A stretch of 64,000 nucleotides of DNA from Paenibacillus curdlanolyticus YK9 (GTDB taxonomy: Bacteria; Bacillota; Bacilli; Paenibacillales; Paenibacillaceae). The number at the start of each line of letters is the position of its first letter. The stretch's first letter is position 1. Position numbers and translations under genes: made by a program. A model generated the notes under the pieces. It did not search any database, was not told the DNA's origin, and was given only the letters and a program-made list of their open reading frames with translations. Positions 39,955 through 50,607 of the stretch are shown piece by piece. The DNA is taken from positions 124,001 through 188,000 of the forward strand of contig NZ_AEDD01000011.1 in NCBI RefSeq assembly GCF_000179615.1, written 5' to 3'.

Positions 39955-41214
39955 GTGACTGTCCAATCAGCAACAACGACAGGACGTAAGCTGACAGGCA
40001 AGCGTTATCGGCTGGACAAGCCGGAGCTGCTGGCGCCTGCTGGCAACTTAGAGAAGCTGAAGTTTGCAGTCCACTATGGCGCGGATGCTGTCTATATCGG
40101 GGGGCAAAAATACGGCTTGCGCTCCAATGCGGACAATTTCAGCTTCGAGGAAATGCGAGAGGGCGTCGAGTTCGCTGCGAAATATGGCGCCAAAGTGTTC
40201 GTTGCTACGAACATCTACGCGCATAACGAGGATATTGAAGGGCTTGAACAATATTTGATCGGGCTTGAGACGGCAGGCATTGCAGCGATAATCGCTGCTG
40301 ATCCGGTCATCGTCGAGACTGCTCAACGGGTTGCGCCAAAGCTGGAGGTGCATCTGAGCACTCAGCAGTCGACCTTGAATTGGCAGGCCGTTCAGTTTTG
40401 GAAGGATGAGGGGCTGCCGCGCGTCGTGTTGGCGCGTGAAGCAAGCTTGGAGGAAATCGCAGAAATTAAAGCGCATGTCGATATCGAAATCGAGGCATTC
40501 ATTCATGGCGCGATGTGCTCCTCATTTTCCGGCCGCTGTGTGTTGTCCAACCACTTTACAGACCGCGATTCGAATCGGGGCGGCTGCTGCCAATCCTGTC
40601 GCTGGAAGTATGATTTGTTCATCGACGCCGAGCAGTTCGAGGATAACGGCGACCAATTTACGATGGGCTCTAAGGATCTGTGCATGATTGAGCATCTGCC
40701 AGCCCTTATCGAGGTTGGGATCGATAGCTTCAAAATCGAAGGCAGGATGAAGAGCATTCATTATGTTGCCAGCGTTGTAAACGCCTATCGCCAAGCGATC
40801 GATGCTTATTTCGCTGATCCAGAAGGTTATGTGCTGAAGCCGGAATGGCTGGAAGAGATTCATAAAGCGGCCAATCGTCCGTTGAATACGGGTTTCTTCC
40901 TGGATGTGCCGGGAGCGGAGGATCACATCTACGAGCCGGAGGATAAAGCTGCGCCTTATGATTTCGCTGGTATTGTCCTTGATTATGATGCGGAGAGCCG
41001 CATTGCGACGGTACAGCAGCGCAACCATTTTAAGCCAGGCCAAGAGATTGAATTTATCGGCCCAGGCGGCGTATTTTTTAAACAGACAGTAGGCGAACTA
41101 CGCGATTTGGAAGGCAATGTGCTGGACGCAGCAAGACATCCGCTGCAAGAAATTCGTCTTTCGGTCGAACAGCCGGTGAGGCCGATGGACATGATGCGCA
41201 AACGCATTCGGTAA
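39955..41214 (+). CDS. Peptidase U32 family protein, second of pair (YrrO-like, possible RlhA/TrhP relative)
   Basis: 419 residues. U32 signature EAFIHGAMCSSFSGRCVLSNHFTDRDSNRGGCCQSCRW (around residue 180; shown here as CSSFSGRCVLSNHF and RGGCCQSCRW) with conserved Cys that can hold an Fe-S cluster. A C-terminal beta domain follows. The GTG start follows AGGAGGTTATCCAA. TrhP proteins in B. subtilis (YrrN/YrrO) make 5-hydroxyuridine in tRNA; the same is likely here. Gap of 15 bases to the first U32 gene. Confidence 0.9.
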   Translation: MTVQSATTTGRKLTGKRYRLDKPELLAPAGNLEKLKFAVHYGADAVYIGGQKYGLRSNADNFSFEEMREGVEFAAKYGAKVFVATNIYAHNEDIEGLEQYLIGLETAGIAAIIAADPVIVETAQRVAPKLEVHLSTQQSTLNWQAVQFWKDEGLPRVVLAREASLEEIAEIKAHVDIEIEAFIHGAMCSSFSGRCVLSNHFTDRDSNRGGCCQSCRWKYDLFIDAEQFEDNGDQFTMGSKDLCMIEHLPALIEVGIDSFKIEGRMKSIHYVASVVNAYRQAIDAYFADPEGYVLKPEWLEEIHKAANRPLNTGFFLDVPGAEDHIYEPEDKAAPYDFAGIVLDYDAESRIATVQQRNHFKPGQEIEFIGPGGVFFKQTVGELRDLEGNVLDAARHPLQEIRLSVEQPVRPMDMMRKRIR

Positions 41215-41244
41215 TTTCAACTATCGTTTAAACCTTTAAACTTA

Positions 41245-41307
41245 GAAGCTGTTCAACACGTTGTCTATTGCATCAGGAGCACAGGCGACAGTTGTCAGCT
41301 TCTTTTT
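41245..41307 (+). terminator. Terminator-like hairpin after the U32 pair
   Basis: GAAGCTG (41245-41251) pairs with CAGCTTC (41296-41302), followed by TTTTTAGC. The loop is long (about 44 bases) and holds further pairing. Confidence 0.6.
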
Positions 41308-41382
41308 AGCATAAAAGGAACAATTCGACACATTCTTAAAAAAGTTTATCGAAAAAATGTTGCGTTTCCATATTTTTAAGCC

Positions 41383-41409
41383 TACAATCATGCTGGTACT
41401 ATCCGATAT
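41383..41409 (+). promoter_or_regulatory. Possible SigD (motility sigma) promoter for the chemoreceptor
   Basis: TACA (41383-41386), exactly 15 bases, then TCCGATAT (41402-41409). The B. subtilis SigD consensus is TAAA-N15-GCCGATAT, so each half has one mismatch. It lies about 90 bases before the chemoreceptor ATG. Confidence 0.5.
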
Positions 41410-41501
41410 ATAAAGTGTAGGTAAAAGGTTTTGTTATAGGACTTTGGTAGTATTTGCTACCGTTCTACATCTTACATATTTCAGAGCAGGTGGTGTCATC
41501 G

Positions 41502-43655
41502 ATGTCGGGGAAAACAAAGACAGCAAAAGAGAAAAAGACTAAGACAAAAATCCGATTGGCGTCGGGGATTAAAACGCTCAATGCGGACAAATTCAAGGCA
41601 AGCTGGTTTAATCCAAGCCGTTCAGTCGGCGCCAAAATGTTTTTGTTTATTTTTGTTAGCATTCTGGTATGCGTTTTAGTAGTCGGAATGCTTGCATACA
41701 ACACCTCGAAGAGCATTATTCGAACGAATGCGATGAATTCGAGCTTCCAAACGATTCAACAAGCAGGCGGAAAGCTGGGGCTCATGTTCGAAAATTATGA
41801 GGCATTGACGCTTCAGGTTATGGTCGATGCTGAAATTCAAGAGCAGCTCAGAATTATTCAGGATCCTGCGGTCGAACAGTATGAAGGGTTTCAAGCGACG
41901 CAGAAGCTGAATTCGCTGCTCCAGAAGTATGTACTTAGCAACAGCTCGATCACCAACGGCTATCTCATACCGCTTAAGGAAGGCGAATACGCGCTCGGCA
42001 GCTCTGCTTTCGACAGCAAGAAAGCGCATGAAAGCCCTTGGTATAAGCGTATGGTCGGCGGGGATGGACAAGCGGTGTGGATTGAAACGCAGCCGAAGGG
42101 CTTAAACGGCTACATTCCTGAGCCGACGATTGGTGTAGGTCGATTGCTCAAAAACACCACGACGAATCAAGCGCTGTTCGCCATCGTATTCGAGATAAAA
42201 TTAAGCTCGGTTGAAGAAGCGCTGGGTAACATTTCATTAGGTGATGGCAGTACGGTAGCGCTCGTGGATGATAAGAATCAATACATTAGCTATATAGGCG
42301 AGGATGCCGCTGAGAAATACGGCAAACCAAGCGATACCACCATTCCCAACAGCGGTGAGGAAGCCAAATCGGGATCAGTCGAGGTGGATGATGCAGCTGG
42401 AGCATCTGTTCTTGCCGCATATGAGTCCTTTAATACCTCCGGCTGGCGGATTGTAGGCAAAACGCCTGTTGATCAGCTAGTCAAGGATGCTAATGCAATT
42501 TTCGTTATGACCTTTATCGTCACGGCCATTGCTGCCGTTGCAGCGGTAGGCATCAGCTACATGCTGATCCGGATGTTTGCTCGTCCGCTCGTACAGCTCC
42601 GCAACTTGATGAATGAAGGCGAGCGCGGCAATTTGAGCGTTCGGCTCCATCTGAAGCGTTCTGACGAAATTGGCCAGTTGACGGATAGCTTCAACCGAAT
42701 GATGACGGAAATTACGTCACTTGTCGATCAGACGAACGTGTCGGCCAAGGATGTGCTGGATACGGCGAGCGAGCTGACGGAAGCATCCCGGAAAACGGCC
42801 GTCGCATCCAAAGAAATTTCGGTTGCAACAGAGGAAATCGCCGGGGGCGCAACGAGCTTGGCGATGGAAGCAGAGCGCGGCAATGATTTGACGGCAACGA
42901 TCAATACGCAAATGAAAACCGTTATGAGCGCTAATAACTCAATGGAGCAATCGGCAGCAGCTGTCGAACAAGCCAGCGAGCAAGGCACACTTCACATGAA
43001 CAGCCTGATTCAGAAGACGGGCGAAACGGAAGAAATGACGCGCAACATGGTCAGCAAAGTCGATAAGCTGAAAGATTCGACGTCTTCCATTCGTAAAATT
43101 TTGGACGTATTGAACAATATCACGAAGCAAACGAATATTTTGTCCCTTAATGCAACGATTGAAGCGGCGCGTGCTGGCGCAGCAGGCAAAGGCTTCATGG
43201 TTGTAGCGGACGAAATTCGCAAGCTGGCAGATCAATCGCGCCAATCCATTGATGTCGTGGGCCAGATTACAGAGACGATTCAAAAAGAAATTGATGAGAC
43301 GGTAGATGTGCTGTCTGAAGCTTACCCGATCTTCCAAGAGCAAGTGGCGTCGGTTAAGGAGTCGAACCAGATTTTCCTGACCGTACAAGGTCATATGAGC
43401 CGTTTCGGAGAGAGCTTGGGCTCTGTAACGGAAGCGATTGGCAAGCTTGATGAGTCGCAAAACGTATTGACAGACGCGATGAGCAGCGTGAGCGCAGTCG
43501 CCCAGCAATCGTCTGCTACCTCTGAAGAAGTGGCATCGCTTAGCACGGAGCAGCTCAGCATCAGTGAAGGGCTCGTTCGACTGTCGAATCGACTGGAAGA
43601 TGTTTCGAACAAGCTCAAAGAATCGTTGTCGAAATTTACGACTTCTAATCACTAG
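41502..43655 (+). CDS. Methyl-accepting chemotaxis protein
   Basis: About 717 residues from ATG 41502 (a longer frame starts at TTG 41454). There is a very basic N-terminal tail ([16 protein letters not shown]), a first transmembrane helix near residue 48, an extracytoplasmic sensor (Cache-like) domain of about 270 residues, a second helix near 330-352 and HAMP. The signalling domain has the hairpin tip [26 protein letters not shown]. The promoter looks SigD-like. It has no che genes beside it, so it is a stand-alone receptor of unknown ligand. Confidence 0.92.
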   Translation: MSGKTKTAKEKKTKTKIRLASGIKTLNADKFKASWFNPSRSVGAKMFLFIFVSILVCVLVVGMLAYNTSKSIIRTNAMNSSFQTIQQAGGKLGLMFENYEALTLQVMVDAEIQEQLRIIQDPAVEQYEGFQATQKLNSLLQKYVLSNSSITNGYLIPLKEGEYALGSSAFDSKKAHESPWYKRMVGGDGQAVWIETQPKGLNGYIPEPTIGVGRLLKNTTTNQALFAIVFEIKLSSVEEALGNISLGDGSTVALVDDKNQYISYIGEDAAEKYGKPSDTTIPNSGEEAKSGSVEVDDAAGASVLAAYESFNTSGWRIVGKTPVDQLVKDANAIFVMTFIVTAIAAVAAVGISYMLIRMFARPLVQLRNLMNEGERGNLSVRLHLKRSDEIGQLTDSFNRMMTEITSLVDQTNVSAKDVLDTASELTEASRKTAVASKEISVATEEIAGGATSLAMEAERGNDLTATINTQMKTVMSANNSMEQSAAAVEQASEQGTLHMNSLIQKTGETEEMTRNMVSKVDKLKDSTSSIRKILDVLNNITKQTNILSLNATIEAARAGAAGKGFMVVADEIRKLADQSRQSIDVVGQITETIQKEIDETVDVLSEAYPIFQEQVASVKESNQIFLTVQGHMSRFGESLGSVTEAIGKLDESQNVLTDAMSSVSAVAQQSSATSEEVASLSTEQLSISEGLVRLSNRLEDVSNKLKESLSKFTTSNH

Positions 43656-43709
43656 TGAATCGATTTCACAATGAATAAGGCTTCTCGCAATTATTCGTCA
43701 TATCTCCTG

Positions 43710-43748
43710 CTCCTTGCTGTCATCCTTATGACGGCAGGGAGTTTTTTT
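43710..43748 (+). terminator. Terminator after the chemoreceptor gene
   Basis: CTCCTTGCTGTCAT pairs with ATGACGGCAGGGAG and is followed by seven T. Confidence 0.9.
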
Positions 43749-43786
43749 GTTTTGCGATCGTGACATTCGGCAATAATGGTTGAGTA

Positions 43787-45634
43787 ATGATGGGTAAATG
43801 TTATGTTCGATTAGGAAGGGAAGATCAATTCGCCTTGAACAATAGATTGGTTAAAGTCGCAGTCGGTTTCGTGGTATTGTTCGCAATATGGGAGTGGAAG
43901 ATGGCATCCATCTCGTTGTGGCCGAGCCATGATCATCCTGAGAGCCGTTCTGTTGCACAGCTGGCTGTTTCGCAGCGGAATCAGGAGCTGATGATCGATT
44001 CAGGCCGAGGCGATTTTGTCGATCGATTCGGAATGCCGATTACGGGGAAGACGATTCATACGTTGGCTGTGTTTCCGATTGCAGGTGACCGAGGCAGCCA
44101 GGAGCAACTTAAGCGCTTGGCTTCGCTGCTGCATGAAAATGTGAAGGAGCTGGCACTGCGGTTATCCGAAGTAAAACAGCCGACGCTTTGGGCGGATGCA
44201 GGAAAGCATGAGCCCATGAGCTTAACGGCTGAGCAATTGGAAGCTTTAACGAACATTCATTTGGAAGGCATTCGCGTCGTTCCTTATCGGCAACGCTACT
44301 TGGCGCCATACGCGGCAGCGCAAACCATCGGTTTCATTAGCCAGCACCCCGAGCGGGTACAAGCCGAATACGGGCATGAATATGCGACAGGCATGATGAA
44401 GCTTGATGCGGTAATCGGGGCATCAGGTCTTGAACGCTCGCTTGATCGGCTGTTAAGAGGCGGCAAAGAAACGATGGTTTCTTATTATTTGGATGCTGCA
44501 GGAGAGCCGCTGCGCGGATTGGATCTGAGAGTTGTGTCCCCCGTTAATCGGCTGTACCCGTTGACAATCGTAACTACGCTGGATCTTCAGCTTCAGAAGC
44601 AAATCGACCGCTATATCGATCTTCAAGGATTAATGGAAGGGGCGGTCGTCGTATTGGATACGGAAACAGGTGATATCGTTGCGATGGCTTCGCGCCCTTC
44701 CTTGAACCCGGGCCGGATAGGGGCTGAAGGAGCCGATGAAGCAAACCATGCGATTCGTGCGGTTGAGCCAGGGTCGATCTTTAAGCTCGTGACGGAAGCT
44801 GCGGCATTAGAAGCTGGCGTTACCTCGCCGAACGAGACTTTTCATTGCACTGGCGAATATGGAAAGTATGGCTTATCAGATTGGAAGAAAGGCGGCCATG
44901 GCGATTTGACGCTGCGGCAAGGCCTTGCCCACTCGTGCAACATTGTCTTTGCAACGATTGCAGAACGACTTCACGCGAAACAGCTGGCGGATACGGCATT
45001 TCGGCTCGGTATCGGAAGGCAAGTCGGTTGGCACTCAGCGGAATCAATCGGGCCAATCGCAGGGCCGCTCAGGCTCTTAATGGAGGAGGAGCCGGGGACA
45101 TTGTTTGCTACTGCAATGGCAAATGATGATGGAGGGCTGCTAGCACAGACTGGGATTGGGCAAAGAGATGTCAAAGTCTCTCCGCTTCAGGCGGCGAATA
45201 TGATCGCGACTATCGTTAATGAGGGGAAAGGGATTGAGCCTCGCTTGGTGAAGGAGGTGCGGTATGCCAACGGGCAACGATTTGCTTCATTCCCAATCAA
45301 GCCGGCATCCGAAACGAAGGGGCGTATTTCGCCTGCAACGGCAGAGGAGTTGAGAAGGGGGATGGAGGATACGGTAGCGGAAGGCACTGGTCATTCGATT
45401 CGCGGCGGGATATGGGAGGTCGCCGGGAAATCCGGCACGGCGGAAGTGGTGCGGTCAGGCTCCGATCGCGTGAATCAATGGTTTATCGGTTATGGACCGG
45501 CCAAGCGTCCTCGTTATGCGATAGCGGTGCTTGCGGAAAATCGTCCGCCGAACAGTCCGAATCAAGCGACGCAGTTATTTCGCGGCATTATGGATCTTGC
45601 AGCGCAGCATGACAAGGAGACCGGAAACCATTAG
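43787..45634 (+). CDS. Class B penicillin-binding protein (transpeptidase)
   Basis: 615 residues, with one membrane helix near residues 27-45, a PBP dimerisation domain and a transpeptidase domain. The active-site motifs are EPGSIFKLV (SxxK, near residue 330), HSCNIVF (SxN) and GKSGTAEV (KSG/T). It resembles the B. subtilis YrrR/PbpI group, and the location after yrrO agrees. The ATG at 43787 has no clear ribosome-binding site; the TTG at 43835 has GGAAGGGAAG upstream and may be the true start. Confidence 0.88.
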   Translation: MMGKCYVRLGREDQFALNNRLVKVAVGFVVLFAIWEWKMASISLWPSHDHPESRSVAQLAVSQRNQELMIDSGRGDFVDRFGMPITGKTIHTLAVFPIAGDRGSQEQLKRLASLLHENVKELALRLSEVKQPTLWADAGKHEPMSLTAEQLEALTNIHLEGIRVVPYRQRYLAPYAAAQTIGFISQHPERVQAEYGHEYATGMMKLDAVIGASGLERSLDRLLRGGKETMVSYYLDAAGEPLRGLDLRVVSPVNRLYPLTIVTTLDLQLQKQIDRYIDLQGLMEGAVVVLDTETGDIVAMASRPSLNPGRIGAEGADEANHAIRAVEPGSIFKLVTEAAALEAGVTSPNETFHCTGEYGKYGLSDWKKGGHGDLTLRQGLAHSCNIVFATIAERLHAKQLADTAFRLGIGRQVGWHSAESIGPIAGPLRLLMEEEPGTLFATAMANDDGGLLAQTGIGQRDVKVSPLQAANMIATIVNEGKGIEPRLVKEVRYANGQRFASFPIKPASETKGRISPATAEELRRGMEDTVAEGTGHSIRGGIWEVAGKSGTAEVVRSGSDRVNQWFIGYGPAKRPRYAIAVLAENRPPNSPNQATQLFRGIMDLAAQHDKETGNH

Positions 45635-45659
45635 TCGTTGAGCGGAGTGCAGAATAGAC

Positions 45660-45698
45660 AAAAAGCCGCAGGAGCGATGCTCCTGCGGCTTTTACTTT
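45660..45698. terminator. Bidirectional terminator (PBP gene / second AI-2E gene)
   Basis: AGCCGCAGGAGC - GAT - GCTCCTGCGGCT, a perfect 12-bp stem with A-run before and T-run after. Confidence 0.95.
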
Positions 45699-45721
45699 TT
45701 AATATAAGTCTGATGGTTGTA

Positions 45722-46840
45722 TTAATCTTGATCGCCGACAGGCTCTGCGGGCTGGTTCTCATACTCGCCTTGCGGGAGGCGGATCCAGCGATGGAAGTAG
45801 CCTTGATCGTACAGCGCTTTGAGGAGAATGATCAAAATCGGGGACAAAATAACGCCTGCAATTCCGAATAAGGAAAGCGATATGATCATGAACGCCAGCA
45901 TGGTGAAGGCAGAAACCCCAAGCGTGTCTCCCGTAATTTTAGGCTCTAAAATTTGGCGGGCAAGGACAACTGTCAAAAATAGCGCAGATACCCAGATTGC
46001 CAGCGTCGTTTTGCCTACAATGAACAAGTAAATAATCCATGGAACGAACACCGTGCCGACGCCCAGCAGCGGCAATACGTCGAATATCGCGGATACAACC
46101 GAAATCGTAAACGCATTATCGACCCCGAGGAGCAGCAAGGAAACGAAGATGACGATAAAGGTGATCGATATCAGCTTTAGCTGCGATTTGAGATAGGCGC
46201 CTATCCCTTTAAACACATTATCCCGCAGGAAGGAGAACGCCTTCTTGAACGTGTTGGGCGTCTTATCCGCGGCGACCCGTTTCCAATCTTTGATCTCCAC
46301 GCTTAGGAAGTAAGCTAGAATAATCCCGATTGCGAAGTTGAAAATAAAGGCGGAGAAGCTGGTCAGATAGCTGGAGATGGTCAGCAAAAATTGCGTCGCC
46401 AGATGCTGGCCCTTGGATGTAACGTAATCGACGACCTTATCGAATTGCCCCAACAGGTCAGGCGGAAGCGTATCCATCTTGGCGGCGATCCAATCGGAAT
46501 GAAGCGCAACCTGATCTTTCATAATTTGCTGATAGACCGGCAGCTTCTGAATGAGCCCGTTCGCCTGATCTGCAATAATATAGCCCGTTCCCAGAAATAC
46601 GCTTAGAATAACAAGTGTAAATAGCAGCACGCTAATGGCGGAGGCGATCGATTTCTTAATGCCGAGCTTGTTCATCCACCGAGCTGGCGGTTCAATAAAG
46701 ATGTAGATGAAGAACGATAAGAATACCGGGGTTGCGATCTTATACAAGTGGCTGAAAGCAAACATGATAAGATAGACGGTAAGGGCAATCAGCGCGATAT
46801 CAAACGCAGTCCGCCAATATTTTTTATAGAAGGTAATCAA
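45722..46840 (-). CDS. AI-2E family transporter, second copy
   Basis: 372 residues with eight hydrophobic segments and AI-2E blocks FNFAIGIILAYFLSVEIKDWKR and DVLPLLGVGTVFVPWIIYLF (near residues 165 and 245). It differs clearly from the copy near alaS and is closer to the YubA/YdbI/YtvI type. The C-terminus is short and charged. Start ATG at 46838-46840 with AAAGGAGC upstream. Substrate unknown. Confidence 0.88.
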   Translation of the reverse strand: MITFYKKYWRTAFDIALIALTVYLIMFAFSHLYKIATPVFLSFFIYIFIEPPARWMNKLGIKKSIASAISVLLFTLVILSVFLGTGYIIADQANGLIQKLPVYQQIMKDQVALHSDWIAAKMDTLPPDLLGQFDKVVDYVTSKGQHLATQFLLTISSYLTSFSAFIFNFAIGIILAYFLSVEIKDWKRVAADKTPNTFKKAFSFLRDNVFKGIGAYLKSQLKLISITFIVIFVSLLLLGVDNAFTISVVSAIFDVLPLLGVGTVFVPWIIYLFIVGKTTLAIWVSALFLTVVLARQILEPKITGDTLGVSAFTMLAFMIISLSLFGIAGVILSPILIILLKALYDQGYFHRWIRLPQGEYENQPAEPVGDQD

Positions 46841-47004
46841 GTAAGTGCAGCTCCTTTGGCAAAATGAGTGCTTATTGCATAAGCGGCAGCATAGGCATAC
46901 TTAACATACATTGTTGTCCATTACCACCAATTCTATTGTACTACAGTTCGGAAAATGGTGCCTATTTTTGTTGAACGTATGTTACAATTGAGGGAGTGCT
47001 TTCG

Positions 47005-47025
47005 ATGAGTAACACCGCCGGTTAA
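47005..47025 (+). CDS. Possible six-codon leader peptide before the deacetylase gene
   Basis: GAGGGAG sits eight bases before ATG AGT AAC ACC GCC GGT TAA (peptide MSNTAG). Its last codons form the left arm of a GC hairpin (CCGCCG - GTTAA - CGGCGG, 47015-47031). The main gene starts 36 bases later. This may be a translated leader or a chance match. Confidence 0.3.
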   Translation: MSNTAG

Positions 47026-47061
47026 CGGCGGAATAGATATAGAAATCTGGTGGGACAATCG

Positions 47062-48483
47062 ATGCAAAATTTACTCATGCTCATTTTTTATGTCTTTTCG
47101 TTCTATGCCTTTCTACCGGGTTTAATTAGTCGTACATTTGGATTTCGTGCTTTCAAACGCGGCAGAGTCGAGCGAGAGATTGCTTTAACGTTTGATGATG
47201 GACCAGACCCGAGATATACCCCGCAGCTGCTTGATTTACTGAAACGGTATGGAGCGAAGGCGACCTTCTTCGTTGTAGGCGCCCATGCAGAACAGCATCC
47301 AGAGCTACTGAAGCGCATGGTCGAAGAAGGCCATGTCATTGGGATTCACAATTATGAACATAAAACGAATTGGCTGATGCGCCCGAAAACGGTCAAACGA
47401 CACATCCATCGGACAGAAGATGTCATCAAGCGGGCGACAGGATCTCGCGCGATTTATTATCGTCCGCCGTGGGGCATCGTCAATATGTTCGACTATTCGC
47501 TTGGCAACCTGCACATTATTTTATGGTCCTCGTTATTCGGTGATTGGCGATACAAGCTTGGCGCTAAGCGGCTTGAGCAGCGGCTGATGCGGAAGCTGAA
47601 AGCGGGCGAAGTCATCCTGCTGCATGATTGCGGCACGACACCGGGCGCTGACGAACGCGCGCCTGAGAACATGATTAAAGCGCTCGAAGCTTATGTAGCA
47701 GAAGGAACGCGCAGAGGTTTCCGATTCGTCGCGATTGATGAGATGATTGCTTTGACGGAGAAGAGCAAAGCGTTGGTGCCAAGCCGCGTGAAGCGTATCA
47801 TGATCCGGCTGTGGTTGAGCTGGGAACAAATTTTCCATACGGTGTATCGGACTATTCCAGTCGGATATCCGGAGCCGTCGTTCCATTATCGAATGACCAA
47901 GTATCATGGCGGTGATCTGCCTTTAGGCGAGAATCAAGAGCCTCTCCGCAAAGGCGATCCGATCGTTGAGCTGCATTTTGACAACAAGCTGCTGATGAAA
48001 ATTGCGCATAAGTCTTCGTCTCCTATTGCGTCAGCTATTCGATTAGTAAGGGCGATGGAGAAGGAGCTTCCCCATCTTGCAGCCGTTATTGGGGAGGATC
48101 CGATTGCAAGAGAGGCGAAGGCGATGTATGGCGTGACCATGATAACACGGGGCGCTGATCGCTTAGGGTTCCAAATCCATGACTTGCCCAAAGGTGTTTT
48201 CTTGCGAGTAACGAAATTATATTTGCGTTTATTGATGAGCGTCTTAACGCCCTCGAACAAGAGCGGAAGCGATAAGAAAAGCGATAAATTGGCGAGCGAA
48301 ATCATTCCTCGCATCGTTACCTTCTCGATTCCTGAGCTGCTGAAAATTGCGCAATCTGCCAAAGTGGTCTCTGTACAAGAGAAGGAATCAAGGCGTAATC
48401 GGAGCGTTTCCCGTCCGGTTCAAGATGCGGAGCAAATGGATATGGAGCTGGATGGTGCTGTAATGGAGCGTCCAGGCGGTTAG
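47062..48483 (+). CDS. Polysaccharide deacetylase family protein
   Basis: About 473 residues from ATG 47062. A membrane anchor lies at residues 3-22, then a NodB domain. The metal site has Asp45/Asp46 in ALTFDDGPDPRYT and His96/His100 in GIHNYEHKTNW, followed by YYRPPWGIVN. After about residue 230 there is a second conserved domain, possibly the YkoP-like domain seen with some Bacillales deacetylases. The C-terminal 60 residues are charged. It probably deacetylates peptidoglycan or another wall glycan outside the cell. Confidence 0.88.
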   Translation: MQNLLMLIFYVFSFYAFLPGLISRTFGFRAFKRGRVEREIALTFDDGPDPRYTPQLLDLLKRYGAKATFFVVGAHAEQHPELLKRMVEEGHVIGIHNYEHKTNWLMRPKTVKRHIHRTEDVIKRATGSRAIYYRPPWGIVNMFDYSLGNLHIILWSSLFGDWRYKLGAKRLEQRLMRKLKAGEVILLHDCGTTPGADERAPENMIKALEAYVAEGTRRGFRFVAIDEMIALTEKSKALVPSRVKRIMIRLWLSWEQIFHTVYRTIPVGYPEPSFHYRMTKYHGGDLPLGENQEPLRKGDPIVELHFDNKLLMKIAHKSSSPIASAIRLVRAMEKELPHLAAVIGEDPIAREAKAMYGVTMITRGADRLGFQIHDLPKGVFLRVTKLYLRLLMSVLTPSNKSGSDKKSDKLASEIIPRIVTFSIPELLKIAQSAKVVSVQEKESRRNRSVSRPVQDAEQMDMELDGAVMERPGG

Positions 48484-48513
48484 TGCTTTCGCGATGGTTA
48501 TATGACCCAACGT

Positions 48514-48556
48514 ACCGTTAGGGCCTCTCTGTAGGAGAGGTCATAACGGTTTTTTC
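48514..48556 (+). terminator. Terminator after the deacetylase gene
   Basis: ACCGTTA plus CCTCTC pair with GAGAGG plus TAACGGT, followed by TTTTTTC. Confidence 0.85.
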
Positions 48557-48621
48557 TGTTGGGGCGAAGCGTAAGCTGGCAGCATGTACTTGTCCCGGAT
48601 AGGGGAGCCTAACGATCACAT

Positions 48622-48653
48622 ATAAAAAAGACCCGCCATATAAGCGGGTCTTA
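48622..48653 (-). terminator. Terminator of ilvD
   Basis: On the minus strand AAGACCCGC and GCGGGTCTT form the stem, with a T-run (AAAAAA on the plus strand at 48624-48629) after it. Confidence 0.85.
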
Positions 48654-48675
48654 TTATACGCTGCATGCTTTGCTG

Positions 48676-50364
48676 TTACTTAAGAACTGCACCCATGCTT
48701 GCATTCGTTACGAGTCGCGAATAGCGAGAGAGGTAGCCTTTGGTAACCTTCGACTCGAAGCCTTGCCATTCAGCCTTGCGGCGTTCCAGCTCTTCTTCGT
48801 CGATAAGAAGGTTGATCGTACGGTTGTTCAAGTCGAGCTCGATCTCTTCGCCATCGCGTACGAATGCGAGTGGACCGCCTTCAGCCGCCTCTGGCGAGAT
48901 GTGACCGATGCTGATGCCGCGCGATGCGCCGGAGAAACGTCCGTCGGTGATGAGGCCGACCTTAGCGCCCAGGCCCATACCCATAATTTGCGATGTAGGA
49001 GCGAGCATCTCAGGCATGCCTGGTCCGCCTTTCGGTCCTTCATAACGAATTACGACGACATGACCTTCTTTGATTTTGCCGTTTGCGATGCCTTCGAGGC
49101 ACTCTTCTTGCGAATCGAAGCAAATGGCAGGGCCTTTATGGTAGCCGCCAACCGATTTGTCGACTGCGCCGACTTTCACGATTGCGCCGCCTGGAGCGAT
49201 GTTGCCGAACAGAACAGCGAGTCCGCCGCGCTCCGTATGCGGGTTGTCGAGGGTATGGATAACTTCCGTATCCAAAATGTCGCATCCAGCAACGTTCTCA
49301 CGAAGCGTTTTGCCCGTTACCGTGAGTGTTTCGCCGTGAAGCGCGCCTTCTTTTTTGAACAGCTCATTCAGTACGGCGCTTACGCCCCCTGCATTATGAA
49401 CGTCCTCGATATGCCAATCCGATGCTGGCGCGATTTTGGCCAGATGAGGTACGCGGTTTGCTACTTCGTTGATGCGTTCGATTGGATAGTCGATGCCTGC
49501 TTCGTGTGCCAGCGCGAGCGTATGGAGAACCGTATTCGTCGACCCGCCCATTGCCATGTCGACAGCGAATGCATTGTCGATTGCTTCCTTGGTTACGATA
49601 TCGCAAGGCTTGATGTCTTGCTTGATCAGCTCCATCAATTGGCGAGCCGATTTCTTCACGAACTCTTTGCGCTCTGGCGCAACTGCAAGGATCGTGCCGT
49701 TGCCTGGCAGCGCAAGGCCAAGTGCTTCAGCCAAGCAGTTCATCGAGTTTGCCGTGAACATGCCGGAGCAAGAGCCGCAAGTCGGGCAGCCGTATTGCTC
49801 GAGTTCCGTCAAGCTTTTCTCGTCGATTTTGCCGGATTGGAAAGCGCCAACGCCTTCGAATACGCTCGACAACGAGATGGAACGGCCGTCAGACGTTTTG
49901 CCGGCTTTCATCGGTCCGCCGCTGACGAAGATCGTCGGGATGTTGATGCGAAGCGCAGCCATCATCATGCCTGGCGTGATTTTGTCACAGTTCGGGATAC
50001 AGACCATGCCGTCGAACCAGTGCGCGTTCACGACTGTTTCTACGGAGTCAGCGATAATTTCGCGGCTTGCCAGCGAGTAGCGCATGCCGATGTGGCCCAT
50101 TGCGATGCCGTCGTCGACGCCAATCGTATTGAACTCGAATGGTACGCCGCCTGCTTCGCGAATCGCTTCTTTAACGATTTTGCCGAATTCCTGCAAGTGA
50201 ACATGTCCAGGAACGATGTCGATATACGAGTTGCATACCGCGATGAACGGTTTGCCGAAATCTTCTTCTTTTACGCCAGCTGCACGAAGCAAGCTGCGGT
50301 GAGGCGCCCGGTCAAATCCTTTTTTGATCATATCGGAGCGCATTTTGTTGTTTTGTGCCGACAT
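48676..50364 (-). CDS. ilvD: Dihydroxy-acid dehydratase
   Basis: Third common step of branched-chain amino-acid synthesis. 562 residues from the ATG at 50364, with GGGAGGG eight bases upstream; a longer frame to 50391 exists. Fe-S and Mg ligand blocks are present: [12 protein letters not shown] (near residue 121) and [21 protein letters not shown] (near 190). [20 protein letters not shown] is near 470. No T-box is seen before the gene, and no other ilv genes are adjacent. Confidence 0.97.
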   Translation of the reverse strand: MSAQNNKMRSDMIKKGFDRAPHRSLLRAAGVKEEDFGKPFIAVCNSYIDIVPGHVHLQEFGKIVKEAIREAGGVPFEFNTIGVDDGIAMGHIGMRYSLASREIIADSVETVVNAHWFDGMVCIPNCDKITPGMMMAALRINIPTIFVSGGPMKAGKTSDGRSISLSSVFEGVGAFQSGKIDEKSLTELEQYGCPTCGSCSGMFTANSMNCLAEALGLALPGNGTILAVAPERKEFVKKSARQLMELIKQDIKPCDIVTKEAIDNAFAVDMAMGGSTNTVLHTLALAHEAGIDYPIERINEVANRVPHLAKIAPASDWHIEDVHNAGGVSAVLNELFKKEGALHGETLTVTGKTLRENVAGCDILDTEVIHTLDNPHTERGGLAVLFGNIAPGGAIVKVGAVDKSVGGYHKGPAICFDSQEECLEGIANGKIKEGHVVVIRYEGPKGGPGMPEMLAPTSQIMGMGLGAKVGLITDGRFSGASRGISIGHISPEAAEGGPLAFVRDGEEIELDLNNRTINLLIDEEELERRKAEWQGFESKVTKGYLSRYSRLVTNASMGAVLK

Positions 50365-50487
50365 TGAAGTCCCTCCCATGAGTTTGTCCATAGCTAATAG
50401 TGTACCACAATGGGCGGTAAGTGACTACCGGAACGTGGGGCAGATTGCCCCCATCAATGGCATAATCGCCCTGTCGGACACGATATC

Positions 50488-50525
50488 TTAACGAGATGTT
50501 AAGAAACGCTTAAACCTTGTTAAGG
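50488..50525 (+). promoter_or_regulatory. Four TTAA-type direct repeats before the response-regulator gene
   Basis: TTAACG (50488), TTAAGA (50499), TTAAAC (50510) and TTAAGG (50520) recur at 11, 11 and 10 bases. They lie upstream of a promoter with -10 TATAGT (50563-50568) and a poor -35. This is the layout of OmpR/PhoB-type response-regulator binding sites. Confidence 0.6.
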
Positions 50526-50607
50526 TGCTTGCTGCCGTAAGACAAAGCGATCCGCCTTCGTGTATAGTAAATGTAACTAACGTCGACATAAAACGGAGGA
50601 AACGATT

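Noticed and set aside
48670-50367. 565-codon frame opposite ilvD
   Set aside because: It mirrors ilvD almost exactly, has no start site, and its product is rich in Arg/Cys/Phe as expected of an antisense shadow.
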